Source of the DNA: Lojkania enalia
Taxonomy: Eukaryota; Ascomycota; Dothideomycetes; Pleosporales
Reading direction: 5' to 3'
Assembly (NCBI GenBank): GCA_010094045.1
Contig: ML986729.1
Coordinates: 37,614-101,613, forward strand
DNA: 64,000 bases
Shown: positions 22,301 through 34,200 of the stretch, piece by piece
How positions within the stretch are numbered: the stretch's first letter is position 1
Layout: the number at the start of each line of letters is the position of its first letter
The notes under the pieces: model-generated
Seen by the model: only the letters and a program-made list of their open reading frames with translations
The model's database searches: none
What the model was told of the DNA's origin: nothing
Program-made: the position numbers and the translations under genes

Positions 22301-25300
22301 TTCTCTCAGATGCCACGTTCGCATCTCTGACCGTTGAAGACATGGAAAGAGTCTTTCGTCCAAAGGTCGACGGCTGCTTGAACCTTGACCGTGAGTTCGA
22401 AGATTACGATCTCGACTTCTTCATTATGTTCTCATCTCTGGCCAGCATTGTTGGAAACATAGGACAGAGTAACTATGTGGCAGCGAACATGGTATGGCAT
22501 CCATGTCACAGCTTCCTAATATGTGCTTATCCAAACCTAGTGCATGCCTACAGTAGCATACCAACGACGGCGGCGCGGACTTGCAGCTACGGTTATCCAT
22601 TTAGGCATGATCATCGGACTCGGACACATGAACCGAGCCAGCGCAGATCAGATCAAGATGTTAGAGAAACAATACAACCATATGCGTCTTTCTGAAACGC
22701 AGCTTCACGACATATTTGCACAAGCGATAGTGGCGGGACGTGCCGACTCAGGCTACCCTCTCGAAATTATAACTGGGCTGAAGCCAAGCGGCGGAGACCT
22801 GAAGCCACTGTGGTACGACAATGTGATGTTCTCGCATCACCATAAACACATGTCCGAGAATATGTCTCAAGAGAATGAACTTGGAGAGAAGACAGCTCCT
22901 GTGGGAGCCCAGATCAGCAGCGCCAGAAGTGAGCAAGTGGCATTTGAGCTAGTACTTGGACTCCTCAAACATCATCTAACTCGAATATTGCAGCTAAATT
23001 CTGGGGCTATAGATCTGCACGCTCCGTTGACTAGCCTAGGCGTCGATTCCTTGATGGCGGTTGGGATTTCCTCGAAGCTCCACGAAGATCTTGGTTACAA
23101 AGTGTCAGTGATGAGTATTCTTAGCGGAATATCTACACACGAAAGTAGGTCTTCGATGACCACCGGGAGCTACGCGACTCTCTTATGCTAATAATCCTTC
23201 AGTATGCAGAGGTGCATTGTCTGTGCTTCGCGCGGTGTCGATGCAAACCGAGCCAAAAAAAGTCGGGCCCGAAGAATCAGATCCTAGCCCAAAATCATTT
23301 TCCGCATCTCTTCTCGGCGCCCCACTCAGTACAACTGTCAACACGGCCTCTGTTGATACCTCTGCGGCGTCTAGTTCAACCATTGCCACCAGCGAAGCAG
23401 CTACCGAAGCGGATATAGACCGTGCGCCTAGTCGACGCGGTCCAATTTCGCATAGACAAGCCCGCATTTGGTACATGCTGCAAACGTCCGACAATCCGAC
23501 CAGCTACAACTGTACGTGGATGTACAAAATCATCGGTAGCATAGATTCCGCAAGCTTGCGAAATGCCATTCATCTTGCTGTCAACAGACACGAATCGCTA
23601 CGAACCGCATTTGTGACTGACGGCTCATCTACAGACATCATGCAGTATGTCCTTTTGGAGTCGCAGTACACTTGGTCTTATCGAAGCACGTGTACCGACG
23701 AAGAAGTTAAGAAGAGATTTGAAGACGTCAGAGTACATACATACGGGCTTGCGGAAGGAAGAACAGTTGTGGCTGATCTTTTATCATGCGCTGAAGATCG
23801 GCATTACCTCCTTATTGGTTGTCACCACATTGTAATCGACGGGATAAGCCTGCAGATCGTGCTGCAAGATATGGTGACCATATATGCTTCTGGTGCAATC
23901 GCAGCTTCACCATCAGCTCAGTATCTCGACTTCACCCTACACGAAAACGCTTCTTGGAAAGGCGACCAAGCTTTCTGGGAATCCCAACTGCTGAAACCTG
24001 AGGAACCGCTCCCTCTTTTCCCATTTGCCAAGAGAAGTCACCGCAAGGCACTCTTACACCCATCGATGAGCAACCATGAACGAAGTGTGTCTGAAGATCT
24101 CTGTACCAGGATCTCATTGGCTTGCCAAAACCTCCGAGTCACAAGGATGCACTTTTATCTTTCCATATTCCAGATCATGATAGCTAGGCTAACTGGGGCT
24201 GAGAATTTCTGCATCGGCATTGGCGATGCAAGTCGACATGATGTACGCTTCGCACGGGTAGTAGGGTTTATGACGAATATCCTCCCTATTCAAGCGTGCG
24301 TGAGCGACTACCATACGATTGGTCATCTGATACAAAACACGAAGCGTACAGTTCTTTCGGCCATGGAACACTCGGATATCTCGTTCGATAAGCTGTTGTC
24401 AGTCTGGGGTATTGAGCGGAGCGACTCAGATCCTCCACTGTTTCAGGTGATGTTCAATTATGTGTCGGGGGCCGGACAGAAAATGCATCTAGGGACCGCA
24501 ACGATGGAATATGAAAAATCCTTTGATGCGCAGCACCCGCAAGACTTGCTACTCACAGTCATCGAGAAGACCCAAAGCGATACAACGCTAGAGTTTGCTG
24601 TACAGGATGATCTGTACGATACTGATCATGCGCGGATGATCATCGAAGTATATATGGCAGTTCTCGAGGCGGCATTAGAGAGTCCCCAAGCGCAGATCGG
24701 TCAAGTGGACTATCTTTGCAAGTCCCGTGGAAATCCCCGGGATTCCCTGAAGGCCAAAGAACTTTCACCACCGCAGCATTCCAATCTCTACGAGCTCATC
24801 AAATCCTCCTCGGAACGCTGCCGGGATAATATCGCCGTTAAAGATGATATATCAAAAAGTTTAACATATGCTGAGCTATTGGTCCAAGCAAACGCCATAG
24901 CGTATACCCTCTTGGCTACTGGTTTGAAGTCCAAGGAGGCGGTCATTGTCTCAGGAGAGCAGACAGCAGATATGTTGTGTGCGATCATAGCACTATGGCA
25001 GCTCGGAGCAGTGTACGTACCGCTGGACATTCATAATCCCATCGAACAAAACAAGGCTATTGCTCAAAACCACAAGAGCACAACCGCCCTCTGCGTCGGA
25101 GGAACAGCGATCGCGTCGGCGCAGAAGCTTGGTCTTCAGTACATCTTTGACCTATCTGATAAGTCGGGTCCAGATCCAAAGACCCTCCACTTTGTGTACA
25201 CGCATTACGGAATCGAGTCACATGCAGTCGTTCTGTACACCAGTGGCTCTACAGGTTCACCCAAAGGCGTCGTACTTACTCACAGCAACCTACTTACACA

Positions 25301-27650
25301 GGCTATGGCCGCGAAGGAGAGACTTCTATTAAAAGGGCCTACAGTGCTCCAGCAAAGCGGCATCGGATTTGATGCGTCGTTGTTTCAGATGTTGGCAGCG
25401 CTTACAACCGGAGGCACTCTAATCATGACATCTGCACGCCATGATCCCGAGGCCGTTGTTCGGCTGATTCAAGCTGAACATGTAACTGTAACACTTGCGG
25501 TCCCGTCGGAATATCTCATATGGTCCATCCATGGAGCTCTTGCCACGAAGCCGTTGGAAAACTGGCGCTTGGCGATCTGTGGAGGCGAGGCCATGACAGA
25601 GGGCGTCGTCAAAGTGTTCCAGAGCCTTAACCTCCCCAATCTGGAGTTAATCAATGCATATGGCCCTACTGAATGCTCAGTCTGCTGTACTATGGGCTCT
25701 GTGGACTATCGATCTGATCGTTTACAATATCCAGTCAGCATCGGCTCGGCACTACCGCACTATGATGTGTTCATCGCAGACCAGGATGGCCGAAGACTCC
25801 CAGCGGGCTGGACCGGCGAAATATGTGTCACTGGTGCAGGTGTAAGCCCTGGATATGTCCCCAATGCAGTTTTTATCGGATCCGGAACCAGCGTTTCAGG
25901 CTCAATCAACAACGTGTACAAGACCGGTGACCGAGGAAGGGCCAGTGGCAACAACTCAATCACTTGGATGGGTCGACAAGCGGGCAACACAATGATAAAG
26001 CTCCGTGGTCATCGCATAGAACTCACGGCCGTGTCTGAGTCATTCATCCATGCGTCTAATGGCAGAATCCGCCAATGCGCCGTCATTTTGAAGGATGGGC
26101 AATCCCCACTTCTCGTTGCCTTTGTGGTCATGGATCACTCCGGCGCGTGTACAGGGCCAAAGGAACTAATGGCAGAAATGATCACGAGGGACTCCATACC
26201 TAGCTATATGCGGCCATCTCTTGTTGTGGAGCTGGATGCTTTGCCCCTCTCCGTGAATGGAAAGGTTGACTATCATGTGCTTCACGAACTTCCGCTACAC
26301 GAGGACCTAGCTAGCTCTGATGACGAATATACTTTGACTTCCGCGGAAGCAGCCGTTGCGACTATATGGAGGGACATTTTGGCTGATGTCCTCCAGCACA
26401 CCTTGCTCGCACCCGAGACAGACTTCTTCGCCGTGGGCGGCAACTCTCTGCTATTGTTACGGGTACTTCAGAGACTGCGCCATATGAGGTCTTCGCTCGC
26501 TCTCAGTGATCTGTTAAAGTCTACTACGATCAAGGGTATGGCCAATGCTGTCGAGGGCAATACTGGCGCCATGCCAGGTATCAAAATAGGGGACCAGAAT
26601 GTCGACTGGGCAGCGGAAACGTTGCCTCCAGACCTTGAAGAGCCAGAACATGATGAAGGCCTGTCAGTCCTGCTCACTGGTTCGACGGGCTTCCTCGGTC
26701 GCGTTCTTCTAGAACACTTACTACAAGATGATCGTGTGTCGCGCATACACTGCATAGCGGTGCGATCGCCGGAGAAACTTCACTCATTCGAGCCTCGAAA
26801 GAAGATTACTGTTCATAAGGGTGACCTTTCAGAAGCTCGTATGGGTCTTCCTGAAGATAATTTTCGTCGACTTCGCAACGAGATCGATGTGATCATCCAC
26901 AACGGTGCCACAGTTTCGTTCCTTCGGTCATACGATTCGCTCCGTGCCGCGAACGTTGGGTCCACTCGAGAACTCATAAGGCTAGCAGTCATGCGTCGAA
27001 TCCCAATCCATTATGTCTCCACGGCAGGACTTGCACAAGTCACACGCCTGGAAGCGTTTCCTGAAATCTCGGTGTCCGACTATCAACCTGGTGAGGGTAT
27101 CAACGGATATCTTGCTAGTAAATGGGCTAGTGAGGTTCTTCTGGAGAAAGCACACGCAAGGAGTTCCTTACCGGTCGCCATTTATCGCCCCACCAGTATT
27201 GTTGCATCGACTGATCTGAGTTTCGCGTCTGGAACGGGTGTGTCTAGAAGCCCGCCAGAGGATGCCCTTCAGAATTTGCTGAGGTACTCGGTCGAGCTAA
27301 GTACAACCCCAAGCCTTACTCGCTGGAGAGGATCGTTCGATCTTGTAGGTGTGGGCGTAGTGGCAAGGACGATAGTAGATGGACTTTACAACTCCCCTCC
27401 GCAGGGGATAAATATCTTACACATATCAGGCATGAAAAGAGTGCCTGTGAAGTACCTTCGTGATTTCTTGGCAAAGATGTCAGGGAAAGCGATCGAGGAA
27501 ACGAATGTATCGGATTGGATCGAGAGAGCGCGAGCCGTGGGACTCCATGAAGACATCGCGAGCTGGATCGCTAATGTTGCCAGCGAAGGGTACTCGTTGC
27601 CCCTGATCGAGAGTGCAAGCTCAATTCCAAGTTGGACAGATCGCTCTTGA
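16386..27650 (+). CDS. Highly reducing PKS-NRPS hybrid synthetase
   Basis: There are five exons: 16386-16917, 16976-18429, 18475-22491, 22541-23144 and 23203-27650, giving 3684 residues. All introns are 45-58 bp with GT-AG ends, and each join restores a conserved segment. KS has Cys187, His326 and His371. AT has Gly-His-Ser-Ser-Gly with Ser656. DH has His981 (His-x3-Gly-x4-Pro) and Asp1160. The C-methyltransferase has Leu-Glu-Ile-Gly-Gly-Gly-Thr-Gly at 1453. An ER-less linker follows, then KR with its glycine motif near 1854 and the Ser/Tyr/Asn signature. The ACP serine is 2171. The C domain has His-His-Ile-Val-Ile-Asp-Gly at 2410. The A domain has its core motif at 2881 and Lys3223. The T-domain serine is 3284. 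The terminal reductase has its nucleotide motif near 3361 and Tyr3505/Lys3509. The product should be a methylated polyketide joined to one amino acid and probably released as an aldehyde. A second in-frame ATG at 16416 is an alternative start. Confidence 0.95.
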
Positions 27651-28091
27651 ACGAATGTCAGAATACAGAGACAGCTGCAACTATGCACCACTAGCGCTGC
27701 AGCCTCGGCCAACGGTCCAAGGTCAAAGCAAAGAAGCGCCACACTCGCAAATCTATGCCATTGCAAACTCCATCAAGAAGAACTCAGTATCATGTAGACA
27801 ACCACCAGACTGTCAGCTGAGAGGGTACTGGCGATTATCGACAGATGGTAGGGCTGCACCATGGGCCATCGTAACGAAACAATCATGAAAGTAAAACATG
27901 GAGATGAAAGGAAGGAGCGCGAACTCTATGGCGACAGCGCCGGGCAAGGATAGAGGTGGAGGTGGAGGCAAAGTCGAGTTGCAAGTTCCGACGTCTTGGT
28001 TGAGATGCCACGCTAGCCATTAATCCATTTGGAAGTATCTTCGTTTCCCTTATCGCACCGCAAGACACTACGAAACTACCCACGCACAGGC
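27651..28091. other. Downstream of the PKS-NRPS, no gene seen
   Basis: This is ordinary-GC sequence between the PKS-NRPS stop and the glycosidase relic. It probably includes the synthase 3' UTR. Short open stretches on both strands are unconvincing. Confidence 0.5.
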
Positions 28092-28553
28092 TTAGTACAC
28101 CTTAAACTCAACCAACCTAACCATACTCCTAATCTTCGGCGTAAATAACAACCTAATTTTACTACCACTCGTCTCCGCCCACTCCACCTCCGTCATACCG
28201 TTTGCCACAGCTGTCCTATTACTACTCATATTCCTCCACCTCCCATTAGTACTGGGGAGCTATACACTGTAGCTGGAGGGCCCAACAAAGCCCTGCGTCT
28301 CATTTGCGAAAAAGGCTATCTCGGCGCTGCTTACTGATGCATTGGTGCCGAAGTCTATTTGAAACCAAATAGCGGTGCCATTGCCTACGGGGCTGTTCCA
28401 GCCGTTGCGGGTGCCGATTGGTCTGCGGGTAAAACATTATGCGGCCATCCAGCGCGGGCTGTGTTGCTTCGGAGGTGTTGTTTCCAGCGGAGACAGAGCC
28501 GCTGGGATATTTGTAACGGCCTATGGTAGGTCGGGTGCAGGGCGACGTGATAA
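28092..28553 (-). pseudogene. 3' fragment of a probable six-hairpin-type glycosidase, broken
   Basis: The minus strand encodes about 150 codons resembling the C-terminal beta-sandwich (discoidin-like) domain attached to some fungal and bacterial glycosidases. The upstream part contains Ala-Leu-Asp-Gly-Arg-Ile and Phe-Tyr-Pro. The downstream part contains Asn-Gly-Trp-Asn-Ser-Pro, Trp-Phe-Gln-Ile-Asp-Phe-Gly and Ala-Glu-Ile-Ala-Phe-Phe, and ends Val-Glu-Phe-Lys-Val-Tyr-stop at 28094-28092. Two lesions are visible. There is a frameshift between about 28405 and 28430, because the two halves lie in different frames. There is also an in-frame TAG at 28260-28262 where CAG is likely, a RIP-type change. 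The 5' end stops at the solo LTR and the catalytic domain is absent. Family assignment is moderate; pseudogene status is strong. Confidence 0.6.
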
Positions 28554-28558
28554 CTAAG

Positions 28559-28859
28559 AGTGATCACGTGCTGCGGGGATTATTCTTGTGGGTTTGTGAA
28601 TGACGTACATAAGTAGTATATGCGAAGGATATTCAAGTTGACTACAAAGAGCTATGAAAGTCAGAGTCGTAAAGTCGTTAAATACAATTTGGTTCCCCTA
28701 TCATTCGGCTTGCTCAGTCATAATGCGACTACTGAGTGGGCTCAGCGACTCTGACGTGACTGAGTCGCTGAGTCAGTCTCGTGACTAGACTGCGCTCGCT
28801 CTACCAACTATATAGAGTCCCATGTTTCAATAGGGTCTAGTGCGGGGACATTCGTAACA
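28559..28859 (-). repeat. Solo LTR with 5-bp target-site duplication
   Basis: On the minus strand the unit begins TGTTACGAATG and ends near GTGATCACT. It is about 301 bp, of normal GC content and not RIP-mutated. CTAAG flanks it on both sides (28554-28558 and 28860-28864), which fits integrase-made duplication. A TATATAG box lies about 50 bp inside its start. If the end is the canonical CA, it stops two bases earlier at 28561. No internal element sequence of this family is present in the window. Confidence 0.65.
28741..28772. repeat. 11-bp perfect inverted repeat inside the solo LTR
   Basis: CTCAGCGACTC (28741-28751) and GAGTCGCTGAG (28762-28772) form a stem around a 10-base loop. Confidence 0.85.
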
Positions 28860-28864
28860 CTAAG

Positions 28865-30337
28865 GTATCTACTAAATAGTAAGTTATAAATAGCTTATAG
28901 CAGCTTAAGCTTTAGCTTATTATAGTCTAGTATTATAAGTTAATCTTAGTAGTATAATTAATTATTATACTCTTTAAAGTTAGCTAAAGTTAGAAGTTTA
29001 AATTAATAAGTTCCTTTTTTTAATAGCTTTAAAATATTTTAGATTAGATTATTATTTAAATATTCTTTATTAATAATTTCTATAATTAATTAGTCTACTT
29101 CTATCTATTAAAATAGTTTAAGATAAAGTAATATCTATTAATAACTTTTATAAGCCTCTTCTTATATAGATTTATCTTATAATCTTTAAGTTAAAGTATT
29201 AAATTTCTCTCTAAGTTTTCTAGGTTAGTATATAATACTAAAGTTAAACCTTAATAAATATTTTAGCTAGTAGATTTATTAATAGTTTAACTACTTTATT
29301 ATTATAAAATTTTATAAGTTTTTATAATTATTTAGTACTTTTATAGAAAATATTATATCTTCTAATTTAGGCTTCTATTATTTAAAATATTAGATAATTA
29401 TAAGTAGTTTCTTATTATATATCTTATAGTTACTTTTAGTAGGATTTATATATTTAGAAAAGTATATAATAGGTTTTAGTTTACTATTAGCACCTTTTTA
29501 AAATAATATACTAACTATTATAAAATTAGATATATTAACTTCTACTACTATTAATAGCTTAGAATTAAAATATTAGAAAATTAGTATAGAAATAAAAGTA
29601 TTCTTTAAATAGTTAAAGGAATATTAAATAGCTAGTATTCTAGTTAAATTAAGTATTCTTCTTAGTTAGGGCTACTAAAAGAGAAACTTTCTATAAGAAG
29701 TTACTAATAAATTATTAGTAGAAGTTTATAAAGCCTATATAAGTTTAAATATCTTTTATATTCTTAGAGTATTTTTAGTTAATAATTATCTCTACCTTCT
29801 TTAAATTTATATAAATCTCTTCTATAGTAATTATATATTCTAGATAGATTACTTTTAACTAGTAGAACTTATATTTATCTATATTAAGTTGTAAACTATT
29901 TACTCTTAAAACTTTAAAAACTAGCTAGATATACTACTTATAATCCTTTAAATTCTTACTAAATATTAGAATATTATTAATATAGATAGTATAAAATATA
30001 TTAAAGTATAATTTTAATATATTATTTATAAAGTATTAGAATATATTTAAAGTATTAACTAAGTTAAAAGATATTACTAGATATTTAAATAGCCTATAAT
30101 ATATATAAAGGGTAATTTTCTATTTATCTTCTTTAATAATTTTTAACTTATTAAATATAGTAATAATATTAAGTTTTATATAATATTTAGCCTTATTAAA
30201 TTAGATTAATATTTTTTAGATTAGTAGAATTAGGTATTAGTTTTTAATAGTAATAGTATTTAGAACTTTATAGTTTATATAGAATTAAAAACTACTTTTA
30301 GATTTCTTTATAAAAATTATAGATATAACTACTAATA
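28865..30337 (-). mobile_element. RIP-degraded Gypsy of the second family, left piece
   Basis: The minus strand carries reverse transcriptase and RNase H sequence. At about 29960-29990 it reads Tyr-Ile-Asn-Asn-Ile-Leu-Ile-Phe, the RT active site with both Asp changed to Asn as RIP would do. It is interrupted at 30337 by the pogo-type transposon and resumes at 39043. It is the same family as 1964-4592. Confidence 0.7.
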
Positions 30338-30998
30338 TATTTTATAAGTAAGTTGCCTACTTAAGTAAATTACCTATTTTATTAGTTATCTCTATATTTA
30401 GAGGCGTATATTATAATAATACCTGTAGGTATTACTATAATAATTTAATAGAAAATAGATATACTATTTATCTACTATTATATAAGTTCTAATATTATAT
30501 CTAGGCTTACTATAGCAGCTATAGTACTTCTAATATAGTATACCTACTCTTCTATACTTCCTACCTACACGTACTTTATCTTCTAGCTACTTATCTACCT
30601 CCTTTTAAGTAGCTATTTTAGTAGTTTTAGCCTTAGTAAAACTACCTTACTTCTATAGAACCTTTTTTAATCGCTTTTTATATTATAATAGAGCTTTATT
30701 TACTTTTTAAAGCTAATTAACCTAACGTTAAAATAGTATATATAAATAAACTATCTATATAATACCTTTAGTAAGTAAATTAAAAGAATTATTAATTATA
30801 GTAGGTAAACTATTCTAATATTTAGTAATATAGTCTTAAATTAGTATTATTTAAGACTCTAGTTTAACAGTATTAGTTAGTATTTTTAACTCCTAGAGGC
30901 AACTAGCTGCTAGTAGTAATAATAGAGTATAAAGTTTAATATTAAACTCTAATAGTACTATATTAGAATTATATAGTTTTAAACTAGTACTTTAAAAG

Positions 30999-31277
30999 TA
31001 TAATAATGTAAAGAAATCGTTCTATAAAAAGCTTTATATATACCCTTATCCTAAAGCTTTTCGCTTATCTTATTCTACCCCTAGTTCTACCCCTTTTCCC
31101 TTCTATATATAGTTGTATACTCCTTTATAAGTAGTTTAGTAGTTCTTCTATATCCTTTTGTATAAGGCCTATAGGTATTAATAGAATTCTTAGGTCCCTA
31201 CTCCTCTACGCACTTCTATATACCTCTAAGTAGATTTATACTATATTCGGACCTATTATCTTATCTATACTATTATA
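30999..31277 (+). repeat. 5' LTR of Gypsy copy A
   Basis: 279 bp, preceded by AAAAG. It is the same length as the 3' LTR at 37920. Confidence 0.88.
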
Positions 31278-34200
31278 TTATATAGAAGAATTTAATACTA
31301 CTAATAATAGCCTCTTTAATAATATCGCATTAATTGTTTATTTAAATATATTTAAGTCTAAAATATACCTAATTTAGTTTAAGTTATAATACTTATATAC
31401 TATTATATTAAATTATTTAGTTACCTAAATAGGATCTTAAAAACCTTCTATTAATTAAAGTCTTTAGGTTTAGAACTTCCTATTCCCTATAATTAGGATT
31501 AACTTTAGAAAAGCCGCGTAGAGTATACCTAGATAGAAACTTAGAGACTATTAATAACCTATTAGAATTAGAGGTAACTGCTAATATCTAACTATAATTT
31601 ACCTTCTAATTCCTATACTAGAACTAATATATATATAAGTTATAGTAAGAGTAAGCTTCTATCTATACGTATAGAATAACTATTACCTCCTATAGGGGGC
31701 CTTATAATAGGTAGACCCCTCTTTATAGGGCCTATAATAAAGAACCTATCTAATTTAGAGGAAAATTAGAGTAAACTAACTTTTAAGGAATAAATCGCAA
31801 TTTTATAAGAGGAGATCGCACGCTTAATATAATAGAAAACTATTAGTTCTAATTAACCTCTATAAACCACTAAATTAGAACTAATAATATATTAAGAAAC
31901 TTTTATAACTCTTCTAGCAAGAAACTTTTTAGCTACTCCTAAGCCCTTTTAAGCCTATCTTACTAAACGTACGCCTAAGATTAAAAACTTTATAAATAGC
32001 AGCGAACCTATATTTAAATAATAATAAGCCTTAATCTTAGACTAATTTAAGATTAATATAGATTACTATCTGATAGAATATATATATATAGTATTAGTAT
32101 AGGGATATACCTCTAGTACTGCGAAAGGGTATCTAGAGCTAAAATACCTAGCTAAATTAGACTAGTATTAGTTTAAGAATATTAAAGAAATAATTTTACT
32201 TTTATAATTATATTTTATTATAAGTAATAAAGAGATAGAGGCGCGATAGGCGTTTTAGATCCTAAGAATAAATAAGAGAGAAGTATTCCCGATTTTTAAA
32301 GCTCGCTTTATTAGTATAACTATTAGGGGATCTATATCTTAATCTAAGTAGTTCTTCTACCTATAGAATAAGATTCTCTCTAGCCTAAAGATACTAAACC
32401 TTAGCTTTAAGTTTATATAGAAAGGCTCCTTTAACGCTATAATTATCTACTTAACAGCCTATAATATAGAAAGAAGGAGCGTTTCTAACCTTCTAGAACG
32501 AACTGCTAGCCTATAAGTTATAGCTAAAATAAATTCGGATTAGTACCGGAAGGTTTTTAAGAGTTTATCTAAGATAACTTATAATCTAATACTACTTTAA
32601 TCTACCCTAGTATTAATACCTTGTTCTACTATAATCGCTTTCTAACTACCTAGTAAGACTCCTATATTTAAAAGGTATACAACCCTAAGTAATTACTATA
32701 ATTATAGTAAACTAGAATACTTCGCAAATAAATATATAGTCTTTAAAATATAAGAGATAGAGGTTAAATAAGAGAAGATTAAGGAAGAAGAGTTTCTAAA
32801 CGTAAGTAAGTACTATCTAGATAGTTCTTAGGTGGGAAATAGAAACGCCTAAGAAAACTCTCTATCCTAGGTTTAAATAAGTATAACTTATTAAATATCG
32901 ATTTGTTATATTTGTTTAGAGAAAAGTACTTCTAAATTCCTACTATTCTATATTTAAAAGACGTTAGTATACAACTAAATACCCTTATTAATACTAGTAC
33001 CTAAAGCTTCCTATTCCTTAATTCTATAGTAGCTAGATTACTCTTCTAAGCTTTATATATATTAGTATAGCGCTTACCTTTTAAAATTACTGTTAAAGGT
33101 TTTCAGGACCGAATCTAAACTCTAGTTAATTAGTATATCTACTTATATCTATAAATTAATAGAAGAACTATTTAAAACTACTTATTTATTATTATAAATC
33201 TAAATATTTAGGATTATATTATTAGTATTAAATAGTTATATTATTTTCAACTCCAGCTAGATACGGATAAAAATCGGATTATATAGCCCTCTAAGTATCC
33301 TACTACTTATAATTCTTTACCTCCTCTTCTTATATAATTAATTTAGCTAGTACGTAATAAGGAGGTAGAGCTAGATATCTAGTAACGCGACGCTCTATAA
33401 GAAAAGGACTAGTATTAGTAGTCTTATAGTCTAACTATCTATTATATTAAGGGTCTATTAAAACTGCTAAAACTATACTAGTCTCTTATAATCTATAGTC
33501 TAAATAAGCTTAGAGCTCCTATACGCCTATATATAATAAAGTCCGAACCTAATTTAAAGAAAGTCTATTCTCCTATTATTACTCTTATCTTAGCTAATAC
33601 TTTCTACTTTAATATAAAGAGGAAAGAGAACGAGTTTTTCTCTACATCTCTATACAAAATCAAGCGGCTAATCAAAGATAAGTAAGCCCTAGAGCTAGAA
33701 GATAAGGCTAAAAATAAAGTACTAGTAAATCTCCAATTACTATCTAAATACTATAGATATTAAAATATATTTAGTAAAACTATAGCTTATTAATTACTAG
33801 AATACTACTCTTATAATTATAAGATTATCTTTATAGAACCTCTCTCTAATAGTTACAGTCTATTATATAAGTAGAATATTAAGAAGCTAAAAGTAACTAA
33901 GAAATATATTATAGATAATCTATAGTATAGGTATATTAAGTAGAGTTAGAGCTTTTTTATATTTCTAATTTTTTATATCTATAAATCTAATAGTAACCTA
34001 TATATTTATATAGATTATTGTAAATTTAATATTCTTACCTATAAAAACGTATATCTAATACTATATATAGATAAACTCTTATCTAGACCTACTAAAGTAG
34101 TAATTTTTACTAAGTTTAATATTCGTACAGCCTTTAATAAGATTAGAATAGATTCTAGTTTTAAGAAATATACTACCTTTTAGACTCGATACAGAACCTA

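Noticed and set aside
23145..23202. Possible split of the PKS and NRPS halves into two genes at the ACP/linker
   Set aside because: A 58-bp intron with a good branch site keeps frame between the ACP and the linker before the C domain, as in one-piece hybrids. An alternative acceptor at 23211 would only change a few residues.
27613..28083. Open frames of 60-90 codons just after the PKS-NRPS
   Set aside because: No family resemblance; one overlaps the synthase stop and the other is low in expected coding features.
28375..28557. Plus-strand and other-frame open stretches over the glycosidase relic
   Set aside because: The minus strand, read in two frames, carries the recognisable C-terminal domain; the others are shadows.
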